DNA of 64,000 nucleotides from Gordonibacter urolithinfaciens (GCF_900199375.1 NZ_LT900217.1:2356001-2420000), one strand, 5' to 3'. Shown: positions 33,954 to 43,477, numbered from the stretch's first letter. Translations and numbers: made by a program. The notes: generated from the sequence alone by a model not told the origin.

Positions 33954-34055
33954 TCCCGAGGCTTCGCTCCGGCCCCTCGGGATGGGCGCCCCTTCCGAGG
34001 CTCCGCTCCGGCCCCTCGGGACGGTGCCCCTTCCGAGGCTCCGCTCCGACCCCCT
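33954..34055. repeat. Tandem 38-39 bp GC-rich hairpin repeats
   Basis: Two and a half copies of a unit beginning TCCGAGGCTCCGCTCCGGCC start at 33954, 33993 and 34031. Each complete unit contains the complementary ends CCCGAGG and CCTCGGG and can fold as a hairpin. They fill the gap between modD and the sigma factor gene and may act as a terminator. Confidence 0.7.
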
Positions 34056-34169
34056 TCCCTCCGTCCGTCCCGCTCCGGTGCGGCTTCTGCGCGTTTTTCC
34101 AAACAGGGTGTAACCTCTTCGCCCTCCTGGCACGTCTAATAAGCAACCGACCTTGAAAGGGGCGTTTGC

Positions 34170-34772
34170 ATGGACGATCTGATACAGAGAGCGCGAGACG
34201 GAGACGGCGAGGCGTTCGCCGCCCTGTTCGAGCACGAGAAGCAGCCGCTGTGGCGAACGGCGATGGCGGTGCTCGACAACGTGGACGACGCTTCCGACGC
34301 ACTCCAGGAGACGGCGGTGAAAGCGTGGCGCGCAATGCCGCGCTTCGGCGGCCGCAGCGCCGTGGGCACGTGGTTCATGTGCATCCTGCTGCGGACGTGC
34401 TATGACGTTCGGCGGAAGCGCAAGCGCGAGACCCCGTGCGCGATGGGGGTCTTCGACATCGACGCCGACGGCACGGACGTGTCGTGGGAGCCGGCGGCGG
34501 GGCTCGTGTCGGCGGGGCGCGGCGTGGTGCGCAACCCCGATCGCGACGAGGCGATGGACGTGCACGACGCTCTCGGTCGACTTGCGCCCGACGATCGTCT
34601 CGTGCTGGTGCTGTTCTATGTGAACGATTACCCCATACGACAGATATCCCAGATCATGAACGTATCGGAAGGCGCCGTGCGCACCCGCCTGTCGCGGGCG
34701 CGGGATCGATTCAAGGTCGTCTACGGCGAAGGACCGAGCGGCGTTTTCAAGGAAGCGGAGGTGGCACGATGA
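34170..34772 (+). CDS. ECF-type RNA polymerase sigma factor
   Basis: A 200-residue sigma-70 family factor of the extracytoplasmic function type. Region 2 lies at about residues 10-80 (AFAALFEHEKQPLWRTA, DNVDDASDALQETAVKAWR). Region 4 lies at about 130-185 (LAPDDRLVLVLFYVNDYPI, MNVSEGAVRTRLSRARDRF). The segment between is longer than usual and acidic. The stop overlaps the start of the DUF4179 gene by 4 bp, the standard sigma/anti-sigma arrangement, so the neighbour is expected to hold it inactive at the membrane. Confidence 0.92.
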   Translation: MDDLIQRARDGDGEAFAALFEHEKQPLWRTAMAVLDNVDDASDALQETAVKAWRAMPRFGGRSAVGTWFMCILLRTCYDVRRKRKRETPCAMGVFDIDADGTDVSWEPAAGLVSAGRGVVRNPDRDEAMDVHDALGRLAPDDRLVLVLFYVNDYPIRQISQIMNVSEGAVRTRLSRARDRFKVVYGEGPSGVFKEAEVAR

Positions 34773-36403
34773 GCCATGAGAAGTTCGGCAACGAAAGCGA
34801 GCTGCGCCAGGCGGTGATATGCGAGCTGGATCCCGGCCCGCTTCCCCAGAAGGCGCAGGCCAAGCTCGACGGTGTGTATGCGTCGCTCGGGTCCATTCCC
34901 CAGGATCGTCCGACGGCGGAGAGCGCAGCCGCCTCGGAGCGTCCCCGGCCGACGCGCCGGAGCGACGCGGAGGCTGCGGCGCACGGCAAGCCGACGGGCG
35001 GGCGCGTCGTGAGGCGCGGCGTGCTGATGGTCGCGGCGGCGGTGACCGTGGCGCTGCTCGGCGGCGCCGCTTTCGCGGCGACCACGTTCTTGCAGATGCA
35101 GCCGGGCGACGCGCCGTTCTTCGACAGCGGCAAGAACCTGCCGATCTACGGGAGCCTGCAAGAGGGCGTGTCCAGCTTGAGCGCCGACGTGGGGCAGACG
35201 GTGGAGGTCGACGGCGTGAAGGTGACGCTCGATTCCGTGTCGTCCGACCGAAACATCGTCAACCTGTTCTTCACGCTGGAGAAGGAGGGCGGCTTCGACC
35301 TGACCGAGCAGGCGAGTTACAAGGGCTCGCAGGAGAGCGAGTGGGATCGCCTGCAAAGGCTGTCGCCGCGCTTCACCTGCGCGCTTTCGAGTAATGGCGA
35401 GTCGATCGGCAGCGATTCCGTCTACCTGTTGGATGCCTACCAGGAGGACGGCAAGGTGAAGGTCATGCAGCGCATCGTGCCGGAGGCGACGCTACCCGAC
35501 CAGGTGGACGTCGAGCTGGAAGGATGGGCGACTTGGAAGCCCTACGAGGAGGGCGACGCGCCCTTCACCTTCGACTTCGGCCTCGACCTCGGCACGGTGG
35601 CCCAGCCGCGCGAGCTGGGCTCACAGGATCTCACGTTCGCCACGAGCGAGGGCGAGAAGACCATGGGTATCGAGCGCTTCACGGCCTCCGAGCTGGGATG
35701 CGTGATGGTGGTGCGCAACGATGAGATCGAAACAATCGAGGAAAGCGGCCGTCCCATCTATAACGTGGCTGAAGGCTCCATCACGCCGTCCATGCTGAAA
35801 ATCGCCGACGACCTAGGCAACGTGCTGACCCCGGTGGGCGCGGGCGACGGAACGGGGATCGATCCGGCCGGCGCGTATGTGGTGGAGCTGGCGGGCTTGT
35901 CACCCGATGCGACCAGCGTCACGTTCACGCCGATGATGCACGCGGCCGATTGGGGGTCGATGACGGACGATCAGCGTGCGGCGATCAACGAGCAGAACGA
36001 GCGTACGGTGGACGTCTCGCAGATCGGGACCAAGCTGGAGACGAGCGAATACGGCGGTTACGAGCTGACGGGCTGGGATGTGGCGGACGGCACGGTGAGT
36101 ATCTCTCTCAAGCCTTATGGATGGCAGGCATCGCTCGGCGGCGCGGCAGGCATGCGGCCCACGCAGCAGCCGACGCCGCTGTGCGAAGAATGGTACGACG
36201 AGGAGACCGGGGAGAGGTACTGGGGCTACCACACGGCGGTCGGGTACCAGAAACACGATTACCAGACTGGCGAGCTGCTGCTGATCACCTCCTACTACGC
36301 GGCCAGCGACGAGGAGCTGCGCGGATTGACGGAGTACGAGTACCAAGCATCGTTCGGCGGGTATCGCGAGGAATCTGACGCGTCGCAGACGCTTTCCTTC
36401 TAG
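34769..36403 (+). CDS. DUF4179-type membrane protein, probable anti-sigma factor
   Basis: A 544-residue single-pass protein. The cytoplasmic N-terminal 80 residues would contact the sigma factor; a transmembrane helix lies at about 85-110 (GVLMVAAAVTVALLGGAAFAA). The large external part (about 110-544) begins with a DUF4179-like beta domain (VEVDGVKVTLDSVSSDRNIVNLFFTLE). Such pairs sense envelope or medium signals, usually unknown. It overlaps the sigma gene at ATGA, and a hairpin follows its stop. Confidence 0.8.
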   Translation: MSHEKFGNESELRQAVICELDPGPLPQKAQAKLDGVYASLGSIPQDRPTAESAAASERPRPTRRSDAEAAAHGKPTGGRVVRRGVLMVAAAVTVALLGGAAFAATTFLQMQPGDAPFFDSGKNLPIYGSLQEGVSSLSADVGQTVEVDGVKVTLDSVSSDRNIVNLFFTLEKEGGFDLTEQASYKGSQESEWDRLQRLSPRFTCALSSNGESIGSDSVYLLDAYQEDGKVKVMQRIVPEATLPDQVDVELEGWATWKPYEEGDAPFTFDFGLDLGTVAQPRELGSQDLTFATSEGEKTMGIERFTASELGCVMVVRNDEIETIEESGRPIYNVAEGSITPSMLKIADDLGNVLTPVGAGDGTGIDPAGAYVVELAGLSPDATSVTFTPMMHAADWGSMTDDQRAAINEQNERTVDVSQIGTKLETSEYGGYELTGWDVADGTVSISLKPYGWQASLGGAAGMRPTQQPTPLCEEWYDEETGERYWGYHTAVGYQKHDYQTGELLLITSYYAASDEELRGLTEYEYQASFGGYREESDASQTLSF

Positions 36404-36418
36404 CAGCAACGCATGAAG

Positions 36419-36445
36419 AGCGGGCCCCTCGGCGAGGGGTCCGCT
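36419..36445. terminator. Hairpin between convergent genes
   Basis: AGCGGGCCCCTC pairs with GAGGGGTCCGCT around GGC with one mismatch. It lies between the stops of two convergent genes and could end transcription from both sides; no T tract is present. Confidence 0.6.
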
Positions 36446-36468
36446 GCGGTTGCGCGCGTTCGCTTCGG

Positions 36469-36807
36469 CTATTTGCCGAGCACTTTCTTGATGCCCTTGG
36501 CGGCCACGACGGCGCCGCCGCCGATGGCCAGAAGGCCGGGGCCGGGCAGGATGAGCATCGGCACGCCCACGAGCATGATCGCGCCGCCGACGGCCGTCTG
36601 CACGGCGCCCCCGATGCGGCTGGGCTTCTTCTTCCCGGAGGCAGGGCCTCCGTCGATGATGGTAGCGTTGACAGAGGCGGCCTGCGCGGCGTTCTTCCCG
36701 TACGACGGCGCGCGGAACGCGTCGCCGCCTGCAGGCCGTCCGCTCCGCGCGGCTTCGCTTGCGCTGGCGACGGGGCTGACATCGATGATGGGGCTGTGGT
36801 CGCTCAT
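36469..36807 (-). CDS. Small membrane protein, PGPGW-like
   Basis: A 112-residue protein with a hydrophilic first half (residues 1-65) and one long hydrophobic segment (about 68-105) that contains LILPGPGLLAIGGGAVVAAKGIKK. The PGPG turn in that setting resembles the PGPGW putative transmembrane family (PF09656), though the following Trp is absent. GAGGAG precedes ATG 36807. Function unknown. Confidence 0.65.
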   Translation of the reverse strand: MSDHSPIIDVSPVASASEAARSGRPAGGDAFRAPSYGKNAAQAASVNATIIDGGPASGKKKPSRIGGAVQTAVGGAIMLVGVPMLILPGPGLLAIGGGAVVAAKGIKKVLGK

Positions 36808-36993
36808 GGTCTCCTCGCTAACGGTGGGTGGCGGCTCGAAGCCGCGTGTTGCTTGCGATTATACGGGCAGCACGGAGCCATGCGCCTGGGGCGGGGTGCT
36901 GGCGACAGGTTCGTCACCGTTCGGTAACGTGTTGTTCGCGGGTTCTCCAAAGACAAGCGCCGCGTTTCGAATTCGCGCCGACGCTCGCGACGC

Positions 36994-37165
36994 TGCTGCA
37001 AAGTCGCCGATTTCGGCAGATTGACGGGCGAAAGACGCGACGAACGGCATAGCGTCCCTCGCTGGCCGTTGTCCGACCAGGTGTTTTGCTTTACCTGCAC
37101 AAGGCTCTGGCTGCAAAGGGGGCCCGCACGGCGAAGAGGCCGCCGAAATCGGCGATTTTGCAGCA
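36994..37165. repeat. REPIN-like element A (paired inverted 24-bp repeats)
   Basis: A 24-bp motif starting TGCTGCAAA and ending CCGATTTCGGC stands at 36994-37017 in forward and at 37142-37165 in reverse orientation. Its second half is itself a small hairpin. An identical arrangement of similar length is found at 38413-38583 with an unrelated interior. No coding sequence is seen in the surrounding 36808-37209 gap. Confidence 0.7.
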
Positions 37166-37209
37166 GCCGAACGAAGTTTTGCGGCTCGTTGCGGGGGATA
37201 CGGCCACCC

Positions 37210-38253
37210 TCAGTCGAATCCGACGGGCAGCCCGAGCTCTCTCCTAAGCCTGAGCTTGCGCGCGTGATGGTCGGGGAAGCTCATCTGCAATCGTTTGCCC
37301 AGGCGCTTGCGGATGGATGCGGCTATGGTGTCGGTCGCCAGCATGCTGTCGAGCTCGTCGTTGGTGACGCCTATGACGATCCATCCCATCGCCACCAGAG
37401 CGTTAGCCCTTCTCGAATCCCGAAGGCGGCTAACCTCTCCTTCGTGGTGCTCTCTGCTCTGGTACTCGACGTCGAGTTTGGCTTCAGGCCAGCATAGGTC
37501 ACAGCGGAAGCTTCTCCTTCCGGAGATCGCGCGCGCCGCGCTGTTCGCGCTCACCTCGTAGTTCATCAGGGGGATGCCGAGTCCGTATCCTCCGCGTGAC
37601 AGGGGCAGCCCGAGGATGAGCGCGAGCTTCGATTCGCGCGCGGAGGCCGATCCGTCGGCAAGGTAGGGTAGGATGCGCTGGACTTTGCGTGCTCCGCCCA
37701 TCGAGGGGTTCTTCGTTACGTAGGTGCGTAGGGCCCGCGTGCTTGTCAGCGGTTCGACCTGGTAGGCGGATCGAGCGCCGGTCCGTTTGGTTTGGTAAGA
37801 GCCGCACATCTCCCATCCTAGCTCGAGCAGCGCCGTTTCACTCGCTTGTCGCGCCAGGTGAACGAAACTGGTTGCGGGCGCGGTGAGGGTCGTCTCGCGA
37901 TCCAAGCGCAGGAGCGATCCGCTCGGCAGGGGATTGCCGTGCACATGCGGCTTGCAAGTCGGCGATGCTCGGCAGTTCGGGTTGCCGACGAGAACATGGG
38001 CGGGTTTCTCGAACCGCAGATCGGCATGCATCGCTTCCAGCAGTTCGAGCTTTCGCTGCAGCTCCCCAGCTCTCGGGGCGTGATCGGGCAGCGTGCGAGC
38101 CGCGCCCTTCTCGGGCGCCAGCATGCCCGGTCGAGCGGCTCGCAGGATTTGCAGGGCGGTGAGGTGCCCGAAGCAGATGCGCGCCGGTTTCGCGCGCTCC
38201 CGCCTGTCATAGGGGCGGAGACCGGTTTTCGGGATGGGGTCGCATGCGGCCAT
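37210..38253 (-). CDS. DUF559-like protein, possible PD-(D/E)XK nuclease fold
   Basis: A 347-residue soluble protein. The N-terminal half is basic with two GxGH/RPH-like patches and no recognised domain. The C-terminal part (about residues 210-310) reads ESKLALILGLP, then RCDLCWPEAKLDVEYQSREHH, then ALVAMGWIVIGVTNDEL. This is the pattern of DUF559-type proteins, where D and E-x-Q/D residues form a restriction-endonuclease-like core. Similar proteins are frequent in Eggerthellaceae genomes. The gene sits between the two REPIN-like elements. Function unproven. Confidence 0.65.
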   Translation of the reverse strand: MAACDPIPKTGLRPYDRRERAKPARICFGHLTALQILRAARPGMLAPEKGAARTLPDHAPRAGELQRKLELLEAMHADLRFEKPAHVLVGNPNCRASPTCKPHVHGNPLPSGSLLRLDRETTLTAPATSFVHLARQASETALLELGWEMCGSYQTKRTGARSAYQVEPLTSTRALRTYVTKNPSMGGARKVQRILPYLADGSASARESKLALILGLPLSRGGYGLGIPLMNYEVSANSAARAISGRRSFRCDLCWPEAKLDVEYQSREHHEGEVSRLRDSRRANALVAMGWIVIGVTNDELDSMLATDTIAASIRKRLGKRLQMSFPDHHARKLRLRRELGLPVGFD

Positions 38254-38412
38254 GCAAGCCTCCTAGCTCGTCGCGGGCTCGAAGGATCTTGCAGACGTGG
38301 GGAAGCGAGCACATCGTTTCCGCAGCGGGCTCGTCAACGTGGGAAGAGCGCCTGCCTCGACTCTGGTTGGATGATTCTAGCACGTGCAAGCCGTCTGCGG
38401 CACGACGCTTCT

Positions 38413-38583
38413 TGCTGCAAAATCACCGATTTCGGCGGCCGTCGCGCATGGCGGGTCGAGGCTCGGCTTCTCCATTGACGACTGGCGATGAAAACGCCTG
38501 TTCAGAGGAATGCTCTGAAGGCAATACGGGGCTGCTTCCGGAAAGACGGCTTTATGGGCGCCGAAATCGACGATTTTGCAGCA
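38413..38583. repeat. REPIN-like element B
   Basis: The same 24-bp motif as in element A, forward at 38413-38436 and reverse at 38560-38583, each copy with one change. The interior differs from that of element A. The gap 38254-38865 otherwise shows no gene. Confidence 0.7.
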
Positions 38584-38865
38584 TTCGGTCGGGCGGTGAC
38601 TGTTATACGGGATGATGCGGCCTGCCCGCGGCTGCGCTCCGGCGCGCCCCGGGCGCGGCTCGGCCTCGGCAGCGGGCGGGCCGCGCACTTCAGGGGTGCG
38701 GTCGAATTCCGGCGTTGTGGACGCCGAAAGCGGCCATTTGCGATACACTATGGGTCAAGGTTTCATGTTCGCGTTTGAAGTTCGTAGGTTAGGCTCGACT
38801 GTGGTTCGCGCCTTGACGAAGACGGCAACGGCGTGGGCCACTCAACAGGAAAGTTGGTGGTCAAC

Positions 38866-40938
38866 ATGGCAGCTCCTGCTACCGAACACGTACGGAACAT
38901 TGTGCTGGTGGGCCAAGACGGCGCCGGCAAGACATCGCTCGCCGAGGCGATGCTGCACGTCTCGGGCCGCACGCCCCGCATGGGCACGACCCACGACGGG
39001 AAGTCCTACCTCGACTACGACGAGGAGGAAATCCGGCGCAAGTTCACCATCGGCACGTCCATCGCCCCCATCCCCTACAAGGACTACAAGATCAACCTGC
39101 TGGACACCTCCGGCCACCCCGACTTCATCGGCGACACGCTGGCCACCATGCAGGCGGCCGAGATGGCGCTTTTCGTGGTCGACGCCGTGGCGGGCCCGCA
39201 GGTCATGACCACCAAGCTGTGGCGCGAGGCCGAGGACATGCGCCTGTCGCGCGCCGTGTTCATCAACCACATCGACCGCGAGAACGCTGACTTCGACACC
39301 GCCATGGCGCTCCTGCACGCGCGCTTCGGCTCGCGTCTGGGGCCCGTAACCATCCCCATCGGCGTGGACGCGGACTTCAAGGGCGTCATCGACATCATCC
39401 GCATGAAGGCGCGCTACTTCGATCCCGGCAGCGACGCCGAGCGCATCGAGGACATCCCGGCCGACTACCTGGAGACGGCCCAGGCCGCGCGCGACAAGCT
39501 CTGCGACCTCGTGGCCGAGGCCGACGACGAGCTCATGATGAAGTACCTGGACGGCGAGGAGCAGCTCACGCAGCAGGAGTTGGAGCAGCTGCTGGACAAG
39601 GCCATCGCGCAGGAGCTGTTCATTCCCGTGTTCGTGGGCTCCACGATCATCGAGCAGGGCATCCAGGGCGTCATGGAGGACATCGCCACCTACTTCCCGC
39701 ACCCGCGCCACCACGGCCGCTTCCGCCTGGCCAACGGCGAGGAGACGCTCGTGGACGAGACGGGCGAGCCGGCGGGCTTCGTGTTCAAGACCGTGTCCGA
39801 CCCGTTCGTGGGGCGCTTGAGCTTCATGAAGGTCATATCCGGCGTGCTGGAGCCGGGCATGGAGCTGGTGAACGCCCGTACGGGCAAGAAGGACCGCCTG
39901 GGCCACTTGTACGTCATGATGGGCAAGGAGACCAACGACGTGAAGAGCGCGAAGGCCGGCGACATCATCGTCGTCCCCAAGCTCACCGAGACGCGCACGG
40001 GCGACACGCTGTCGAAGTCGGGCACCGTGGCCATCGACCCGCTGCCCTTGCCCGAGCCGCAGTACCCCGTGGCCATCGAGGCCGTGAACAAGAAGGACGA
40101 GGACAAGCTGGGCACGTTCCTGGCCCGCGCGGTGGAGACCGACCCCACCATCCGCGTCAGCCGCAGCGAGGAGACGCACCAGACCGTGGTCACCGCCATG
40201 GGCGACGCCCAGGTTGACACGCTGCTCGCACGCCTGAAGGAACAGACCGGCGTCGAGGCGAGGCTCGTGGACGTGCGCATCCCGTACCGCGAGACCATCC
40301 GCAAGAAGGCCGAGGCGCAGGGACGCCACAAGAAGCAGACGGGCGGCTCGGGCCAGTTCGGCGACTGCTGGCTGCGCCTGGAGCCGAACCCCGGCGGCGG
40401 CTACGAGTTCCTGGACGAGATCGTGGGCGGCAAGATCCCGCGCGGCTTCATCCCGGCAGTGGACAAGGGCGTGCAGGACGCCATGGCCGAGGGCTTCCTG
40501 GCGGGCTATCCCATGGTGGACGTGAAGTGCGCCGTGTACGACGGCTCGTACCACTCGGTCGACTCCAACGAGATGGCGTTCAAGACGGCCGCGCGCATCG
40601 GCTTCCGCGCCGCGTGCGAGAAGGCCGACCCCATCCTGCTGGAGCCCATGGCCAACCTGAACGTGACGGTGGGCGAGGAGTACGCCGGCGCCGTGATGGG
40701 CGACATCTCCACGCGCCGCGGCCGCATCGTGGGCACCGACTCCAACGACGCGGGCGAGACGGTCATCATGATGCGCGTGCCCTACGCCGAGGTGGTCACG
40801 TACACGAAGGACCTGCGCTCCCTCACGCGCGGCTCCGGCTCGTACACCCTGGAGCTCGAGGGCTACGACCCCGCTCCGGCCGACGTGACGAAGAAGCTCG
40901 TGGAGGCCTACCAAGCCGCCCGAGCTGCCGGCAACTAG
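38866..40938 (+). CDS. EF-G-like translational GTPase
   Basis: A 690-residue paralogue of elongation factor G with the full five-domain layout. The GTPase motifs deviate from true EF-G: G1 GQDGAGKTS (EF-G: AHIDAGKTT), G3 DTSGHPDF (DTPGHVDF) and G4 NHID (NKMD). Domain IV (about residues 475-600) has GRHKKQTGGSGQFGDCWL, and domain V ends the protein. Such FusA-like proteins occur in many Actinobacteria and clostridia; their role in translation is unsettled. ATG 38866 is taken as start; ATG 38833 is possible. A strong terminator follows. Confidence 0.88.
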   Translation: MAAPATEHVRNIVLVGQDGAGKTSLAEAMLHVSGRTPRMGTTHDGKSYLDYDEEEIRRKFTIGTSIAPIPYKDYKINLLDTSGHPDFIGDTLATMQAAEMALFVVDAVAGPQVMTTKLWREAEDMRLSRAVFINHIDRENADFDTAMALLHARFGSRLGPVTIPIGVDADFKGVIDIIRMKARYFDPGSDAERIEDIPADYLETAQAARDKLCDLVAEADDELMMKYLDGEEQLTQQELEQLLDKAIAQELFIPVFVGSTIIEQGIQGVMEDIATYFPHPRHHGRFRLANGEETLVDETGEPAGFVFKTVSDPFVGRLSFMKVISGVLEPGMELVNARTGKKDRLGHLYVMMGKETNDVKSAKAGDIIVVPKLTETRTGDTLSKSGTVAIDPLPLPEPQYPVAIEAVNKKDEDKLGTFLARAVETDPTIRVSRSEETHQTVVTAMGDAQVDTLLARLKEQTGVEARLVDVRIPYRETIRKKAEAQGRHKKQTGGSGQFGDCWLRLEPNPGGGYEFLDEIVGGKIPRGFIPAVDKGVQDAMAEGFLAGYPMVDVKCAVYDGSYHSVDSNEMAFKTAARIGFRAACEKADPILLEPMANLNVTVGEEYAGAVMGDISTRRGRIVGTDSNDAGETVIMMRVPYAEVVTYTKDLRSLTRGSGSYTLELEGYDPAPADVTKKLVEAYQAARAAGN

Positions 40939-40964
40939 CTTTTCCGGCCCGGTATCTGGCATGC

Positions 40965-40997
40965 AAAAGGCGCCGCCCCGAGTGGGTGGCGCCTTTT
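40965..40997 (+). terminator. Terminator of the EF-G-like gene
   Basis: AAAAGGCGCCGCCC pairs with GGGTGGCGCCTTTTT around a 4-nt loop and is followed by AA; the arm supplies the T tract. Confidence 0.92.
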
Positions 40998-41111
40998 TAA
41001 CGTGTGACGGGGGGCGGCGGATGGCGTCTCGTTCTCGCACGCTTGCGGCAAACGAGAGCTATCGGGGGAGCGAGGCGTTTCCCCCGACCCTCTGCCTCCC
41101 TCCGCCTCCTC

Positions 41112-41438
41112 CTACACTCCCGGATGCGCTGCCAGCCATTCCTCGCTCGGAGGGGTGTTTCGGCGGCATACCTGGTACCCATGCTCGGGATGCGCGCTCG
41201 TGCCCTTGCCGCAGGGGTAGGCGCACACGAGGCCGCTGTAGTTGCAGCGCAGGGGCTCGGGGCGCACGAGCGCCGTCAGGTCCTCGCCGCAATTCTTGCA
41301 CAAGAGCGCCGCTCCGGCCGTCACTTCCGTGCGGTCGAAGATGGTGCACGTGCCGCAAGAGGGACACTTCCCCGACTTCTTGGGCGCGGGCTGGCATTTC
41401 CCGCACAGCGGGTTGCATATCCAGCAGCCTCCCGGCAT
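41112..41438 (-). CDS. Cysteine-rich zinc-ribbon protein
   Basis: A 108-residue soluble protein with 13 cysteines, many in CxxC pairs (CWIC, CGKC, CPSCGTC, CKNC) suited to two or three zinc or iron sites. The rest is polar. AGGAAGG precedes ATG 41438. It diverges from the LuxR gene, and its upstream region contains, on its own strand, the same promoter element that precedes the molybdenum oxidoreductase operon and an OFA transporter. It is therefore probably part of the same regulon. Function unknown; redox or chaperone duty is a guess. Confidence 0.7.
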   Translation of the reverse strand: MPGGCWICNPLCGKCQPAPKKSGKCPSCGTCTIFDRTEVTAGAALLCKNCGEDLTALVRPEPLRCNYSGLVCAYPCGKGTSAHPEHGYQVCRRNTPPSEEWLAAHPGV

Positions 41439-41606
41439 AGTGGCCTTCCTTTCTGTCGTTGGGCTATAATATAATCCAATCGATTACGTTATGCTCTATA
41501 CTAGGGTTATGACCGGTTCGGGCGAAGACGAGCGCGCCGAAGCGGGGGAGAGATCGTGCAGGTGGCGCGCACGGAAATTACCTGGAATCGCGCATATGCA
41601 ACTATC

Positions 41607-41670
41607 AACCTAGCACGGGGCCTGGTGGGCTTTGTACCTATCGCAGTATGAAAATGAGCGGCTCTGGTAC
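41607..41670 (-). promoter_or_regulatory. LuxR-regulon promoter element, copy C
   Basis: Read on the minus strand: GTACCAGA, then TTTTCATAC (41646-41654), then GGTA (from 41638) and TAGGTT (41607-41612). The spacing from TTTTCATAC to GGTA (16) and from GGTA to TAGGTT (26) equals that in copies A and B. It points at the zinc-ribbon gene ending at 41438 and lies just upstream of the LuxR gene, where it could also serve autoregulation. Confidence 0.72.
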
Positions 41671-41769
41671 CGTGGGCTATAGGCCCTTCCGAGTAAAACG
41701 AGTAAGGTTTGAGAAGGACGAGTGAAGCGCTGCTCGTTTCTTTTCATCAGGGGGAAAGGGGCGTGCCGG

Positions 41770-43477
41770 ATGACGCAATCAATGCCGGAACGATCAGAGG
41801 ATAAGACTTCCCATGTGAAGACGTTGACGATGATCGGATTCAAGGTTCTCTTGAGCTGGCATTATCTGGTACTGTTCTCTCCCATATTTATCGGTGCGAC
41901 CAACAACCCGTCTTTTTCCTTCTTTCTCGAGCGCCAGTTCACGCTGTATCTGACGCTTGCCTTGTCCTTCGGGGCGCTTGTCGGCGTAGGCCGCTTCTTC
42001 CTGAACCGCAACAAGACGGCTCCGTCCACGCTGCTGCTGGGCGCGGCGGGCGTGCTTGCCACGGTCGCCTCGGCGCTTTCGCTGGTTACGCTCTCGGCCG
42101 ACATGCCGTGGCGCATCGCCTCGGTGGTGCTGCTGGGCTTTTCCGAGGCGTTCCTCATGTTCCTGTGGCTTCACTATTATATGGAGGCGGCGGCAGGGCA
42201 TCTGTTCCGCTCGTTCGCGGTCGATATGATGGCCGGCGGCATCCTCGCGTTCCTCACGTGCAGCTTCGTGCCGCCGCTCAGCTACCTTGTGACGCTGTGC
42301 ATGCCGGCGGTGGCCACCGTGTCGCTCATTGCGAACTGGCGCACCATCGAGCCGGTCGACGTGGCCGCTCGGACTCCGGCCGTCGTGCCGCCCCGCAAGA
42401 GCGTCCTGCGCCATTCGCTGAAAACGCTGCTGCCCACCACGGTGTACGCGTTCGTGTTCGGCCTGCTGCAGGGCGGGTTCATCAACAGCGGCGTCGCGCT
42501 GCTCATGGCGGGCAACGCCGTGGTGCTCGTGGGCATCGTGGTGGCGGGCATCGTCATCTTCTTCATACCCGAGGCGCCCGAGACGAACGCCGATATCGAC
42601 ACGATACACCGCTTTTCGCTGCTCTTCTTCGTCCTCGGCATCGTGGGACTTTCCTTCTTGGGCGGGGGGGGGGGTGCTCCTCGCATCAGAAACGGTTATC
42701 CTGGCAGGATTCAACCTGTTCGACTTCGGCGGCCTGATACTCGGCGTCGGGCTGGCGCGGCGGCTTAAGCCCGGATCGCTGCTGCTGGTCGACGGCGGCC
42801 GCGTGCTCGTCTACATGAGCTTGGCCGTGGGCCTCGTGGTGGGCAAGACCGTGGTCACGGGCCTCGGCGTGGCCGACCCCTCGCTCGTGCTCTACTCGCT
42901 GTGCGGGGCCGCCATCACCATGCTCGTGGCAACGGTGCTCACGCCGTTCCGCGAGCAGGAGCCCTTCGAGGCGCAGCTTGCCCGCATGACGTCCGACCCC
43001 GGCGCCGCTGCCCCCGAAGGTGCTGCGGCCGCAAAGAAAGCCGACGTCGCATCCACCTCGGCCGTCGGCGCGCCCGCGCCCTCCGGCGCCGGGGCCGGCA
43101 CCTCCAAGAAAGCCGCAGCCGAGCCGGCGCCCGACGCTCCGGCTTCCGCCTCGCGCGACGAGGACGCGCCGTCCAAGCCCGCGCTGTCGTCGAAACCCTC
43201 CGGCGAGCCCAAGCGTGCCGACACGCCTTGGCGGCGCACGTGCCGCGGCATCGCCGAGCTCTACAAGCTCTCCCCGCGCGAGACGGAGATATTCTTCCTC
43301 ATAGCCAAGGGTCGCAACGCCGAGTACGTCCAGCAGAAGCTGGTCATCTCCATGCACACGGCCAAGACCCACATAGCGAACATCTACCACAAACTCGGGG
43401 TGCATTCGTCGCAGGAGATGCTAAGCCTTATAGAGACGTTCCGAGAGGAAGACATCAAATCGCAAGAGCAGGACTGA
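41770..43477 (+). pseudogene. LuxR-type 12-helix membrane regulator, frameshifted at an 11-G run
   Basis: Two frames together encode one LuxR membrane regulator. The first part (to about 42675) has the N-terminal helices, from MIGFKVLLSWHYLVLFSPIF on. The second part (42675-43477) has the last helices, a Pro/Ala-rich linker and the helix-turn-helix LSPRETEIFFLIAKG with HTAKTHIANIYHKLGV. The frame breaks exactly at 11 consecutive G (42664-42674). Removing one G joins them as SFLGGGGVLLASETVILAGF and gives 568 residues. As sequenced, the protein stops at 42768 without a DNA-binding domain. ATG 41770 has AAAGGGG upstream; GTG 41722 is an alternative. This looks like an OFF phase rather than decay. 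Confidence 0.88.
42664..42674 (+). repeat. Poly-G tract (11 G) inside the regulator gene
   Basis: Eleven consecutive G in a coding region are rare and prone to slipped-strand mispairing. With ten G the LuxR reading frame is restored. Confidence 0.9.

Noticed and set aside
34120-34145. TGGCACG at 34126, possible sigma-54 promoter
   Set aside because: No TTGC at the -12 position; the sigma factor gene behind it is more likely transcribed otherwise.
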